A stretch of 64,000 nucleotides of DNA from Actinophytocola algeriensis (GCF_014203735.1 NZ_JACHJQ010000005.1:496001-560000); one strand, 5' to 3'. Counted from the first letter of the stretch, positions 8,101-17,356 are shown. Translations and numbers: made by a program. The notes: a model not told the origin generated them from the sequence alone.

Positions 8101-9954
8101 CTAGACGCTGTTCGCGGTTACCTCGGTGCGGTAGAGGTCGTCGATCAGATCTGCGCATCGCTCGGCGATCACTCGCCTGCGCAGTTTGAGCGTCGGGGTC
8201 AGTTCGCCGCTCTCGGGCGTCCACGGCTGTCCGAGCACGCGGTACTTCTTGACCTGTTCCGCCCTGGCGAGCCGCTCGTTGGCGGCCGTGACCACCTTGT
8301 GCAGTTCGGCCAGCACCGCCGGGTGTCCGGCGAGTGCGGCGAGGTCGTCGGTGCTGATGCCGCGGGCACGGGCCCAGGCCGGCGCAGCCTCCTCATCCAA
8401 GGCGATGAGTGCGGTGACGTACGGGCGCCGGTCGCCGATCGCGGCCGCGTGGCCGACGAGCGGATGCGTGCGGAGCATGCCTTCGATCCTCGCCGGGGAA
8501 ATGTTCTTCCCGCTGGAGGTGATGATCAGTTCTTTCTTCCGGTCGGTGATGGTGAGGAACCCGTCCGCGTCGAGGCTGCCCACGTCGCCGGTGGCGAGCA
8601 AGCCGTCGACGTCGACCTGGTCAGTCACCGTGCCGTCCGGCTGGAGGTAGCCGAGGCACACCAGGGGGCCGCCGACGAGGATCTCGCCATCGTCGGCCAG
8701 CTTCACCCGCATGCCGACGTGCGGCAGGCCGACCGTGCCGGGCCGGAACCGCCGCGGGGTGTTGATGGTGGCCGTGCCGGTGGTCTCGGTCATGCCCCAC
8801 ACCTCGAGCACCTCGATGCCCACCCCCGCGAGGTAGTACAAGGTGTCGACGGGAATGGGAGCCGCGCCGCTCCCCGGCCAGATCAACTCGTCCAGCCCCA
8901 ACATCGCGCGGACCGGCTGTAGCACCGACTGGTCCAGTTCAGCCACCTCGGCCGCCAGGCCCTCGTCGACCGGCAGACCTCGAGCCCGCGACCGATAGGC
9001 GTCCAGGGTGAGCGCGTGCGCCCGCTCGAACGCGACACGCTGGTCGTCGGGCAGGAGGGCGGTGATCGCCTGCAGCGCCGCGACCATTTTCTCCCACACC
9101 CGTGGCACCCCGAAGAACGACGCGGGCCGCACCCGGCACAGCGCAGCCACGAGCCGGCTGGCATCGGCGCAGATGTGCACATGCCCGGCCCGGAAGACCG
9201 GGACGTAGATGCCGAGCACCCGCTCGGCGATGTGCGCGAGCGGCAGGTACGACACGGAAGGCGCGTGTGCCGGGGTCGGCACCATCGCCTCGAGTGCGGC
9301 CGCCTGGTAGATCACGTTGCTGTGGCTGAGAAGCACGCCCTTCGGATCACCGGTCGTGCCCGAGGTGTAGAGAAGGGTGACCGGTTGCCCGGAGGACACC
9401 GCATGCCACAGGTCGGTGAATGCCTGCCGGCTCGTCTCGTACGCGGCTCGTCCGGCCGCCACGACGTCGGACAGCCGGTGGAACCGGGAGTCGCCGTCGG
9501 GAACCGTGTCCTCGTCGAGCACGAGCACCGTTCGGAGATCCGGTAGATCATCCAGGATCGGTCGCCAGCGGGCGAGTTCCTCCGCACCCTCCAGCACGAT
9601 CACCGGAGCCTTGCTGTGCCGGCCGAGGTAACGCAGCTGGTCCGGACTCAGCGTCTGGTAGGCGGTGCATGGCACGGCACCGAGGTGCACCGCGGCCAGA
9701 TCGACGATCCAATGCTCCGTCCGCGCCGACATCATGATCAGCATCCGGTCGCCGGGACGCAGGCCGAGCTTGTCGAGGCCGCAGGTGACCGCGGCGACCT
9801 CGGCGTGCAACTGCGCCCAGGTCAGGGTGACTGCCTCCGGTCCGTCCACTGTGGTCAGCGCGGGCAGTGTGCCGAACTCGGTCGCGTTGCGGTGCAAGAG
9901 CACCGGGATGGTCAAGCCGTCGACGGCCCGCGCGCAGTCTTCCTCGATAGTCAT
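8101..9954 (-). CDS. Long-chain acyl-CoA synthetase (AMP-forming)
   Basis: A 617-residue adenylate-forming ligase of the FadD15-type long-chain acyl-CoA synthetase family, making acyl-CoA from a free acid, ATP and CoA. The P-loop-like motif LLYTSGTTGDPKGV is near residue 190. WGMTETTG and the hinge TGDVGSLDADGFLTITDRKK are present, with a C-terminal LTPTLKLRR lysine motif. The ATG at 9954 has GAGG six bases upstream. The longer open frame to 10083 only reads through regulator debris. It is first in an operon with the acyl-CoA dehydrogenase and downstream of an LcpR-type operator, so it probably activates oligo-isoprenoid acids made by OxiAB. Confidence 0.9.
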   Translation of the reverse strand: MTIEEDCARAVDGLTIPVLLHRNATEFGTLPALTTVDGPEAVTLTWAQLHAEVAAVTCGLDKLGLRPGDRMLIMMSARTEHWIVDLAAVHLGAVPCTAYQTLSPDQLRYLGRHSKAPVIVLEGAEELARWRPILDDLPDLRTVLVLDEDTVPDGDSRFHRLSDVVAAGRAAYETSRQAFTDLWHAVSSGQPVTLLYTSGTTGDPKGVLLSHSNVIYQAAALEAMVPTPAHAPSVSYLPLAHIAERVLGIYVPVFRAGHVHICADASRLVAALCRVRPASFFGVPRVWEKMVAALQAITALLPDDQRVAFERAHALTLDAYRSRARGLPVDEGLAAEVAELDQSVLQPVRAMLGLDELIWPGSGAAPIPVDTLYYLAGVGIEVLEVWGMTETTGTATINTPRRFRPGTVGLPHVGMRVKLADDGEILVGGPLVCLGYLQPDGTVTDQVDVDGLLATGDVGSLDADGFLTITDRKKELIITSSGKNISPARIEGMLRTHPLVGHAAAIGDRRPYVTALIALDEEAAPAWARARGISTDDLAALAGHPAVLAELHKVVTAANERLARAEQVKKYRVLGQPWTPESGELTPTLKLRRRVIAERCADLIDDLYRTEVTANSV

Positions 9955-9989
9955 GGCGTACCTCGTTGGATGCCGTTCGGATGAAGGGG

Positions 9990-10075
9990 GGTGAACCGGC
10001 GGTAGGCCGTGATCCTGGAGACCCCACCCGCCGGGCCACGCCCTCCATCGTGGCCCGGCGGGTGCCGGTTTCCAC
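9990..10075 (-). pseudogene. TetR helix-turn-helix remnant
   Basis: The minus strand reads VETGTRRATMEGVARRVG and then, after a one-base loss, VSRITAYRRF. Together these match the DNA-binding helices of the nearby LcpR (STMEDVARRAGVSRITVYRRF). A good AGGAGG precedes a GTG at 10075. Nothing of the ligand-binding domain remains, and the acyl-CoA ligase starts about 40 bases later. It looks like a deletion that fused the promoter of an lcpR-like gene to the ligase operon. Confidence 0.6.
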
Positions 10076-10096
10076 GACCGCAACCGACCCTCCTAG

Positions 10097-10134
10097 TGAT
10101 GATACAAAGCGCCGCATCGCGTTTCATCGTATCA
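10097..10134. promoter_or_regulatory. Putative LcpR operator upstream of the acyl-CoA ligase operon
   Basis: TGATGATAC at 10097-10105, a 15-base spacer, then GTTTCATCGTATCA at 10121-10134. The right arm is identical to the lcpR/lcp2 site. It precedes the TetR remnant and the ligase/dehydrogenase operon on the minus strand, suggesting co-regulation of rubber cleavage and beta-oxidation entry. Confidence 0.6.
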
Positions 10135-10395
10135 ATATGCGTACAGCCTGTTCAAGAGGAACTCCTGGCCCACTGCGGAGACTCACGCCCTGAATCTGTT
10201 CCGGCGGCTGGACACCGGTGTGGGAAGCCGTCGCGCTCAACGGAACCGGCTGGTGTCACGCGCCTCGGCGAGGACGACGAAGCAGGACCTCGGGGAACGT
10301 ACGAAACCGCCGACACCCTGGAGGGGCCGGCCGCCCACTCACGGCGCTCGGCCGCCACGACTTCGCCCGGTCGACGAGCGGTGCCGGGCCACGCG

Positions 10396-11504
10396 CTACG
10401 GCGCGGCGGTCACGTAGCGGACGTGGGTGTCGATGTCGGCGCGTTCGCCGTCGGTCTCGACGTAGAGGGTGCCGGGCGCATCACCCTCGATCGTCGCCGT
10501 GCCGGCACTCAGCTGCCGTACCTCGCCTGCCGGGCCGGTGCCTGCCGCTACCCAGCGGCCGCCTTCGAGCCGGCGCTGGCCCTTCTCGGCCGTGGTGTTC
10601 GCGTCGTCGACCTCGAAGGTCGTGTTCAAGGTGCCGTCCCGGTCCCACCAGAGGCTTTCGATGTACACGTCGTGGCCGTCGCAGGTGGTGCCCGGCTCGG
10701 CGTTGACCGGGGCCGTCTCGCCCTTGCCCGATGCGACATCGGTGACGGTCACCGTGGCGCAGGTGGATTCCTGGTTGCCGGTCAGCGCCACCTGAGTGCC
10801 GTCGGGGCTGAAGACCGCCTCGTCGATGGAGTCGGGTCGATCCGGGGCCAGCCTGCGTGGCTTGCCGTCGATCGTGACCAGGTACGGCGGCAGCAGGTCG
10901 TCGCCCGGCAGGACGCCTGGATACGAGGCGAGCGCGGCGCCGTCAGTGCCTGCGATCAGGTTCGGCACCAGCTTCTCGTCCAGGAAGCCGTCCTCGGTGG
11001 GAAGTGTGATGTCGGTTCGCCGCGGTGCCGGAGATTCAGCGGCGAGGTCCGTGCGCACCAGGTGGTTGTCGGGGCCTGCCAGCCAGGCGATCTGGCTGCC
11101 GCCGATGGGCACGACGATCTGGCAGTGGCAGGCGCTCTGGCGGTCGCCGCACCCCTCGCACGGCACGGACGTGGTCTCACCGCTGTCCACGGAGACCACG
11201 ATGATCTCGTCGAGAAAAGACGGGATGGTGAACGCGTACCGGCCGTCGGTGGTGAACACCGGACGGTCGGCGAGGAGGAGGGGGCCGCTGCGGCCGATCT
11301 CCTCCGTGCCGTCCATGACGAGCATTTCGCTCTCCGTGTCCACCGCTGGCGCCGAACTCGACCGTCAGGTACGCGTAAACACCCGCCGAAGGGGGGGGAC
11401 TCGCCCGCGTCCTCGGCCGGCACGGGGCCTTCGCCCGCACACCCGGCCGACGTGCCGGTGATCGCCGCCGCGACCATGCCAAGTACGAACCTGCGTAGCG
11501 ACAT
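10396..11504 (-). pseudogene. Secreted lipoprotein with beta-propeller-like repeats, frameshifted
   Basis: The gene opens at an ATG at 11504 with GGAGG eight bases upstream and encodes a lipoprotein signal (MSLRRFVLGMVAAAITGTSAGC). The frame is lost at a run of eight C residues (11392-11399), continues as SAGVYAYLTVEFGASG in a second frame, and moves again near 11345 into a third frame that is open for 315 codons to 10396. That long part has propeller-like blades (AVFSPDGTQVALTG, LLADRPVFTTDGRYAFT), as in TolB/WD40-type proteins. Two indels are needed to restore one reading frame, and one sits in a homopolymer. It is either a pseudogene or an assembly error. Function unknown. Confidence 0.65.
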
Positions 11505-11719
11505 CGCAACCACCTCCGGAGTAGACCGCGCCAAGCTACTGGCCTGGCCGCGGGACCCCTCCGGACCACGACGACGTGAGATGGGCCTGCACCTGTCCAC
11601 GACCAGGAGGTCCCCTCCGCCACGTGCTCGGTGCGTACCTGGCTGACGACGTCGAGTTTCGGCGCCGGTTCGATCGCGATGCTGCTCGACGGACTCGCCA
11701 AACATGGTCGACCTTCTCG

Positions 11720-13438
11720 TCACCGGTGCCGTCCGGAGGCGTTGACGTCGCTGATCATCGCCTGTAGCGCGGCGCGCAGCTCGGGCAGTGGCGCCGTGAC
11801 GGATACCGCCGTGGCTGCGGCTGCGCGGACCGGGCCGGGTACCGGGTGGACCTCGGTCTCGCTGGGCAGCGGGACGCCCGGGCAGGTCACGTTCCCCGGC
11901 CGGGAGTTCCGCAGCAGGAACACGTTCACCATGCCGTCCACGCACGGGTTGCCCTCGAAGGCGTACTGGCCGTGGAAGGGGCTGTCGTCCACCGACACCA
12001 TGCTCACCCCGGGCGCGGCCCGCACCGCCGCGCGGGCCTGCTCGTACCCGGTCTGCGGGTCGAGCTCGCCCTGCACCACCAGTACCCGGCCGGTCACCTC
12101 CGCCGGCAGTTCGGGCAGCTCCTGGCGCGGCTTGTCGGACCAGAACGCGCACGGTTCGCTCAACCCGTACAGCCAGCCGTACATCGGGTACGCGGGCCCC
12201 TGCCGGTCCGACAGCCGCCGGTACCAGGCCACCGAGCGGGTCGGCTGGTCGCCGCACGCCACGGCGTACCGGGTCGCGGGGACGAGCTGGTAGTCCGCCG
12301 GGTCGTCGGCGAGCGCCCGTACGGCCGCGGACGGGGTCAGCCCGGCCAGCGGCACCCCGAACCGTGCGCGGGATCGCTCGTCCAGCAGGGCGGCGAGGTC
12401 CGGGTCGGCCGGTACCTGCGCGGACGTCTCGCCGTCCGCGCCTGCCACACCCACCAGGAACACCAGCGCTCCCAGCGCCCACCGCAGCGGCGAGCCCATG
12501 CCGGTGAAGATCGTGTCGTAGTCGTCCGGGCTCGTACCCGCGGTGGCGAAGAACCGGCGGCCGCGTTCCCAGTTCGCGGCGGCCTCCTCGACGGTGGTGC
12601 TGACCTCGGCGGGGAACTGCCGTGTCATCCACGGCAGGAACGTCTCCTCGAACAGCCGCTGGTTGATCGGCGGCCAGGCCTCGAACGCGGCCTGCAGCCT
12701 GCCCTGGAAGTCGGTGCTGGAGTCCAGCACCAGCTTCCCCGCACTCTCCGGGAACAGCGATGCGTACTTCGCGCCCAGCCAGGTGCCGTAGGAGTAACCC
12801 AGGTAGTCCAATGTGGACTCGCCGAGCAGGATCCGGATCAGCTCCATGTCGTGCGCGGTCTGCCAGGTGGTGAGGAACGGTGCGAGTGCCTCGCTCTGGC
12901 ACGCCTCCGCGACCGCTCGCGGCTGCCTGAGGTGCTCGGTGATGCTGTCGGCAGATCGATCACGCGCGTCGAGGTCGGTGCGTGGGGAGAGGCGGTCGAC
13001 CGGCACCTCGCACGTCTCGGGCGCGGTGCCGCCTTCCTGGCCGGTGCCGCGCGGGTCCATGCCGATCAGCGCGTACCGCTCGTGGAGTGCGGGCTGGACG
13101 GCGGCCAGCGCCCCGGGCAGGGACGTGCCCTGCCCGCCAGGACCACCAGGGTTGATCAGCAGCGAGCCGAGGTGCTCGCCGGACGCGGCGACCCGGCTGA
13201 CCGAGACGACCAGGTCCCGGCCCGCGTCGGGCGCGGCCCAGTCCCGGGGCACGGTCACCAGCGCGCACTCCGCCGGCAGCGCGCCCGGTTGCGGGGTGAA
13301 CGCGCACGGCCCCCAGGTCAGTTCCTGCTCGGCATAGCGGGAGAACGGATCGATCGTGGCGTTCACCGGCACGGTCGTCCCGGTGAACACGAGCGCCGTG
13401 GTGACAGTGAGCACCACGCCCGCGGTCGGTCTGCGCAC
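11720..13438 (-). CDS. Secreted alpha/beta hydrolase, tripeptidyl aminopeptidase (SlpD/Tap) type
   Basis: A 572-residue exported serine peptidase of the Streptomyces Tap/SlpD/SlpE family (peptidase S33), expected to remove tripeptides from N-termini outside the cell. A signal peptide occupies residues 1-28. The oxyanion loop NPGGPGGQG, the nucleophile elbow GYSYGTW, the acid region QGELDPQTGYEQA and the catalytic His in SPFHGQYAFEGNPCVD follow the family order, and the last segment belongs to the C-terminal TAP-like domain. It stands alone, divergent from the membrane protein gene at 13582. Confidence 0.88.
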   Translation of the reverse strand: MRRPTAGVVLTVTTALVFTGTTVPVNATIDPFSRYAEQELTWGPCAFTPQPGALPAECALVTVPRDWAAPDAGRDLVVSVSRVAASGEHLGSLLINPGGPGGQGTSLPGALAAVQPALHERYALIGMDPRGTGQEGGTAPETCEVPVDRLSPRTDLDARDRSADSITEHLRQPRAVAEACQSEALAPFLTTWQTAHDMELIRILLGESTLDYLGYSYGTWLGAKYASLFPESAGKLVLDSSTDFQGRLQAAFEAWPPINQRLFEETFLPWMTRQFPAEVSTTVEEAAANWERGRRFFATAGTSPDDYDTIFTGMGSPLRWALGALVFLVGVAGADGETSAQVPADPDLAALLDERSRARFGVPLAGLTPSAAVRALADDPADYQLVPATRYAVACGDQPTRSVAWYRRLSDRQGPAYPMYGWLYGLSEPCAFWSDKPRQELPELPAEVTGRVLVVQGELDPQTGYEQARAAVRAAPGVSMVSVDDSPFHGQYAFEGNPCVDGMVNVFLLRNSRPGNVTCPGVPLPSETEVHPVPGPVRAAAATAVSVTAPLPELRAALQAMISDVNASGRHR

Positions 13439-13581
13439 GGCAGTCCTTTCGTGGCAGGGATTCTGACACCGCCCATCCCAGCAGGACCGCCGCCGCGGCG
13501 TCCACGACGCGGTAGTACTTTCGGCCGATGCCGGTTCTCGTTGTCGCGCAGCCGGTTCCGTGCGGCCATACGCTCTCGTCC

Positions 13582-14034
13582 ATGGCTACCTCGACGCGGC
13601 GGACCAGTCCGCCTGGCACGATCATCCTGTCGTTCCTCGGTTTCCTCGCGGCCACCGTGACCACGATCGCGGGCGCGGTGTTCCTCGCGACGTCCGGGCC
13701 GGAGCTCGAAGAAGAACTGCGCAAGAGGGACACCTCCCTCAGCGACTCGGAGGTCGACGCGGCGGTGACCCTCACGCAGGGCGCCGGGATCGCGGTCGCG
13801 GCGGTGATCGTCCTCGGTTACCTGTGGCTGGCGTTCAAGCTGAAGGCGGGCCGCAACTGGGCGCGGGTCGCGCTGACGGTGCTCACCCTGGTCCAGGTCG
13901 GCTTCCTGTTCGTCGGCGGCACGGCGGACGTGCTGAGCTACGTCAGCTGCGCGGTCGCCGTGTTCGCCGTGGTGCTGAGCTACCTGCCCGCCTCCAACGC
14001 CTACGTCGACGAGGTCAAGCACGCCCGAGGATGA
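13582..14034 (+). CDS. Small membrane protein preceding a two-component system
   Basis: A 150-residue integral membrane protein with about four hydrophobic helices (ILSFLGFLAATVTTIAGAVF, GIAVAAVIVLGYLWLAFKL, ALTVLTLVQVGFLFVGG, VAVFAVVLSYLP) and a charged loop after the first. I do not recognise a named family. The start is uncertain: ATG 13582 gives a short cytoplasmic N-terminus, an upstream ATG at 13528 would add 18 residues, and neither has a clear ribosome-binding site. The stop overlaps the start of the downstream kinase (ATGA), so the products may work together in signalling. Confidence 0.7.
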   Translation: MATSTRRTSPPGTIILSFLGFLAATVTTIAGAVFLATSGPELEEELRKRDTSLSDSEVDAAVTLTQGAGIAVAAVIVLGYLWLAFKLKAGRNWARVALTVLTLVQVGFLFVGGTADVLSYVSCAVAVFAVVLSYLPASNAYVDEVKHARG

Positions 14035-15236
14035 GCATGTCCACAGCAGGCCCGCCCGCCCGGCGCGGCGTCTTCGTCGCCGAGGTCGCCGTGCTGGTCG
14101 CCGCCTCGGTGCTGGACGCGGTGCTCGCACTGCGCACGGAACGGACCGGTGGGTTCGCCGGCCCCCTGCTCTCCGCCGTGCTGCCCTACCTGGGGACCGC
14201 GTTCGCCGTGCTGGCGGTGCTCCGACGCAGGCTGCCCGACCGGATCGGGCGGCTGGCGGCGGTTGTGGTCGGGTTGTCCCTGGTGGGCACCGCCGCGCGC
14301 GCGGCGGCGAACTGGGCCGGGCTGCCGCCGGGCGACCTGTCGGTGGTCACCGAGGTGCTTGCCGTCGTCGTGCTCGTGGGGGCGGGCTGTCGGCGGCTGC
14401 CGGTGGCGAACGCGGTCGTGCTGACCGCGGCGGGCGGTGCGGCGGTGGTGCTGGCACCCGTGGTGCGCTACGGGATCGGTTCGACCGCCGCCTTGCTGGC
14501 CGCACCGGCGGCACTGCTGTGGGGTGTGGCACTGGCGGTCGGTCTGGTGTTGCGCGACGCCGACACCCGCCACACCAGGGTGTTGCGCGAGGCCCGCATG
14601 CACGACCGGCTGCGGATGGCGCGCGAGCTGCACGACCTGGTCGCGCACTACCTCAGCGGGATCGTGGTGCGTGCCCAGGCAGCGCGCTCGCTGGCGGGAA
14701 ACCCCGCGGTGCCACCGCAGGACCCCGTCGAGGTCTACCGCGAGATCGAGGAGACCGGGGCCGAGGGCCTCGCCGCGATGCGCAAACTCGTCGGCATGTT
14801 GCGCGACGACGAGCACCAGATGCCGTTGCCCGGCACCGACCTGGGCGCGGTGGTCCGTTCCGTAGTGGACGGTCGCGGCGCGGTCCGCGTCGCCCTGCCC
14901 GGTGACCTCGACGACCTGCCGGTCTCCCCGGAGGTGGCCGCGGTGCTGCACCGCGTGCTCCTGGAGTCGCTGACCAACGTCCGCAGGCACGCCCGGCGGG
15001 CCACGGACGTGCGGGTCACGCTCCGGGTGGCCGGCGGGGACCTGGAACTGGACGTCGGCAACGACCTCCCCGAGGGAGCCGTCGCCGACGGGGAGCCGGG
15101 CTACGGCATCATCGGCATGACCGAGCGGGTGGCCGCCCTGGGCGGGACGCTGACGGCGGGACCGCGGGACGGTCGCTGGCACACCACGGCCCGGCTGCCC
15201 CTGGCACGGGTGAACGAACCGACGAGGGGAGTCTGA
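14031..15236 (+). CDS. NarL-family sensor histidine kinase
   Basis: A 401-residue membrane kinase. The N-terminal half has about six hydrophobic helices and no large extracellular loop, so it probably senses the membrane or an intramembrane signal. The HisKA_3 dimerisation domain carries the phospho-acceptor motif RMARELHDLVAHYLSGIVV, and the ATPase domain has the N-box ESLTNVRRHA and the G-box GYGIIGMTERV. The ATG at 14031 overlaps the preceding stop. The stop overlaps the start of the response regulator, so all three genes are translationally coupled. Confidence 0.9.
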   Translation: MSMSTAGPPARRGVFVAEVAVLVAASVLDAVLALRTERTGGFAGPLLSAVLPYLGTAFAVLAVLRRRLPDRIGRLAAVVVGLSLVGTAARAAANWAGLPPGDLSVVTEVLAVVVLVGAGCRRLPVANAVVLTAAGGAAVVLAPVVRYGIGSTAALLAAPAALLWGVALAVGLVLRDADTRHTRVLREARMHDRLRMARELHDLVAHYLSGIVVRAQAARSLAGNPAVPPQDPVEVYREIEETGAEGLAAMRKLVGMLRDDEHQMPLPGTDLGAVVRSVVDGRGAVRVALPGDLDDLPVSPEVAAVLHRVLLESLTNVRRHARRATDVRVTLRVAGGDLELDVGNDLPEGAVADGEPGYGIIGMTERVAALGGTLTAGPRDGRWHTTARLPLARVNEPTRGV

Positions 15237-15880
15237 TGCCGATCCGGGTGCTGGTGGCCGACGACCAGGTGCTGGTCCGGACCGGTTTCCGGCTCGTGCT
15301 CGACGCCGAACCCGACATCGAGGTCATCAGCGAGGCCGCTGACGGGCAGACCGCGGTCCGGCTGGCGCGCAGCCTGCGCCCGGACGTCACGCTCATGGAC
15401 ATCCGGATGCCCCGGATGGACGGACTGCGTGCGACCGAGCTGCTGGCGGGCCCCGGGGTCGCCGACCCGCTGCGCGTGGTCGTGGTCACCACCTACGACG
15501 TCGATGAGAACGTCTACGCGGCGCTGCTCGCCGGCGCCTGCGGGTTCCTGCTCAAGGACGCGGGCCCGCGCTGGCTAGCCGAGGCCGTGCGGGCGGCCGC
15601 CAAGGGCGAGGCGATGGTCTCGCCCTCGGTCACGGTGCGCCTGCTGCGTCACTTCACCCGTGACACGGCTAAGCCCACGGCGGAGGTACCGCTCACCACC
15701 CGGGAGCTGGACGTGGTGCTCGCCGTGGCACGGGGCCGCACGAACGCGGAGATCGCTACGGACCTGACCCTCTCCCTGTCCACCGTGAAGTCGCACCTGG
15801 CGAGCGTGCAGGCGAAGCTGAACGCCAGGAACCGCACCGAGATCGCGATCTGGGCGTGGCAGCGCGGCCTGCTCAGCTGA
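15236..15880 (+). CDS. NarL/LuxR-family response regulator
   Basis: A 214-residue DNA-binding response regulator paired with the kinase upstream (TGATG overlap). The receiver domain has the acidic pair in VADDQ, the phospho-accepting Asp in TLMDIRMPRMDG, and the Lys in GFLLKDAG. The C-terminal LuxR helix-turn-helix reads TTRELDVVLAVARGRTNAEI and STVKSHLASVQAKL. Its last eight bases overlap the convergent RDD gene. Confidence 0.92.
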   Translation: MPIRVLVADDQVLVRTGFRLVLDAEPDIEVISEAADGQTAVRLARSLRPDVTLMDIRMPRMDGLRATELLAGPGVADPLRVVVVTTYDVDENVYAALLAGACGFLLKDAGPRWLAEAVRAAAKGEAMVSPSVTVRLLRHFTRDTAKPTAEVPLTTRELDVVLAVARGRTNAEIATDLTLSLSTVKSHLASVQAKLNARNRTEIAIWAWQRGLLS

Positions 15881-16373
15881 CGCGCACGACCACCGTCCGC
15901 GCGAGCAGGTCACCGACGCGCTGGCGCCGTCCGGTCACCGCGATGCTGACCACGGCCACCAGCCCCAGCAGCAGACCGTCCACTGTGAACAGGAACCAGC
16001 GGACCAAGTAGTCACGGACCCCGGGGGCACCGCCCCGGGTGGTCTCGATCCGCAACCCCACCACCAGCATCCCCGGCGTGACACCGCCGCGGCGCAGCGG
16101 TACCCACACGTGGATCAGCAGGTCGCACCCGACCATGACCACGCAGAAGGTGATGAACGGCGCCCAGAGGATCGTCATCGGCGGCACCGTTCCCCACCGC
16201 ACCAACGGAGTGGCGACGAGCCCGGCCAGCAACCCGGTCACACACCCGGCCCCGATGGCCAGCGACGCGTCCAGGAGGTGCTGCAGACCGCGGTGGGCGA
16301 CCATCTCCCACCGGCCGGGCAGGACCGCCTCGGCGGGGAGCGGTACGGCTTCGGCTGACGCGGTCATCGCCAC
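15873..16373 (-). CDS. RDD-family membrane protein
   Basis: A 166-residue membrane protein with the RDD domain: an Arg-containing first helix (ASLAIGAGCVTGLLAGLVAT), a GGVTPGMLVVGLRI loop after the second, and a C-terminal QRVGDLLARTVVV signature. The family is common in actinomycetes and its role, sometimes in ion homeostasis, is poorly defined. It starts at GTG 16373 or the in-frame ATG 16367, neither with a strong ribosome-binding site. Its 3' end overlaps the response regulator gene on the other strand. Confidence 0.8.
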   Translation of the reverse strand: MAMTASAEAVPLPAEAVLPGRWEMVAHRGLQHLLDASLAIGAGCVTGLLAGLVATPLVRWGTVPPMTILWAPFITFCVVMVGCDLLIHVWVPLRRGGVTPGMLVVGLRIETTRGGAPGVRDYLVRWFLFTVDGLLLGLVAVVSIAVTGRRQRVGDLLARTVVVRVS

Positions 16374-16458
16374 GCCAGGGCGGGTACGTCGGTTCTCATG
16401 GCCCCTCCCGAGATCACGACGGACGGACCGACGCTATCGCACCGGGGCGGTGTCCCGC

Positions 16459-16707
16459 TCAGCGGCGCTGCGCCGCCGGTGGCTCGTCGGTGAGCGCGTC
16501 GAATTCGGCGCGGAAGGCCTCGACCGAGTTGGGTGGCAGGCTGGCCAGGGCGCGCTGTTCCAGGTCAGCCATGGCCTTCCGGATGCGCTTGGCGACCCGC
16601 CTGCCCTCGGCGGTGGTCGTGGTCACGGTGGCCCGCCGGTCGGCGGGCCTCGACGTGCGGGTGACGAGTCCCGGCTCTCCACGCACGATCAGATCGGCCG
16701 CGGCCAT
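16459..16707 (-). pseudogene. C-terminal fragment of a MarR-family regulator
   Basis: The 82-codon frame contains the MarR wing and following helix (GLVTRTSRPADRRATVTTTT, then AEGRRVAKRIRKAMADLEQRAL). The N-terminal dimerisation helices and the recognition helix are missing, since intact MarR proteins are about 140-160 residues. The sequence upstream of 16707 has no MarR similarity in any frame, so the gene is truncated at its 5' end. Confidence 0.7.
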
Positions 16708-16792
16708 TCGTCACACTTCCACACAACCCGCACTGGCGAATGCCGCTTCCCGGTTGCCATGCTCGTCGGGCGTCCCTGCTCACGTCCGGGGC

Positions 16793-17245
16793 CTACACAC
16801 TCTCACTCGCGTGGACCAGCGAACCGGGGGCCCCGATGGCCAATGTTTCGAGGGCAACGGCCAGCGTCGGGTACAACGACAAGCGCTGTGAAAGACCGGC
16901 GTCGTCGATAGCCCGGTGAGCTGGCTCCCCCAGAGCGGCCACCGTCACCAGCCGCGCTTCGCACAAAGCTGCTCGGTGCGCAATGACGAGCAGAGCATCC
17001 AAGACCGAGGAATGGACAGCCGTGACGTCCGAGAGCTTGAGCAGCACCGTCATCGGCCGCCATCGCAGCGCGTTGTCGAAGGCGTGAGAAATCACAGGTA
17101 TCGACGGTTCGTCCAGCACTCCTGCCAACGTCACGAAGACGGGAGCGGACAACCTGGCCAGCGCGTTCGGGACGTGCCAGTCCACCGCGGTCATACATCG
17201 TGGTTCGCCCACCACGGCCGGATACGCACCAGGCAACCTGGTCAA
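16793..17245 (-). CDS. STAS-domain protein (anti-sigma-factor antagonist-like)
   Basis: A 150-residue protein whose residues about 30-135 fit a STAS fold: APVFVTLAGVLDEPSIPVIS, a helix, MTVLLKLSDVTAVHSSVLDALL, a helix, ARLVTVAALGEPAHRAIDDAG. The serine pair in AVHSSVLDALL sits where SpoIIAA-type antagonists are phosphorylated. No kinase or sigma factor gene is adjacent, so the partner is unknown. An alternative start is the Met at residue 18, which would give a more standard STAS length. Confidence 0.7.
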   Translation of the reverse strand: MTRLPGAYPAVVGEPRCMTAVDWHVPNALARLSAPVFVTLAGVLDEPSIPVISHAFDNALRWRPMTVLLKLSDVTAVHSSVLDALLVIAHRAALCEARLVTVAALGEPAHRAIDDAGLSQRLSLYPTLAVALETLAIGAPGSLVHASESV

Positions 17246-17356
17246 GAGTAATCGCCTTCCCCCGTCGGGTCCATCACGCTTGCTGACGGTCTGGCGCCAT
17301 CTCGCGGGAGTGCTGGGTCGCGGGTGTGCCGGCTACCCCTGACATGATCCGGAACC

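Noticed and set aside
10141-10395. Possible coding sequence between the third operator and the lipoprotein gene
   Set aside because: Open frames exist in several phases but none has protein-like composition or family similarity.
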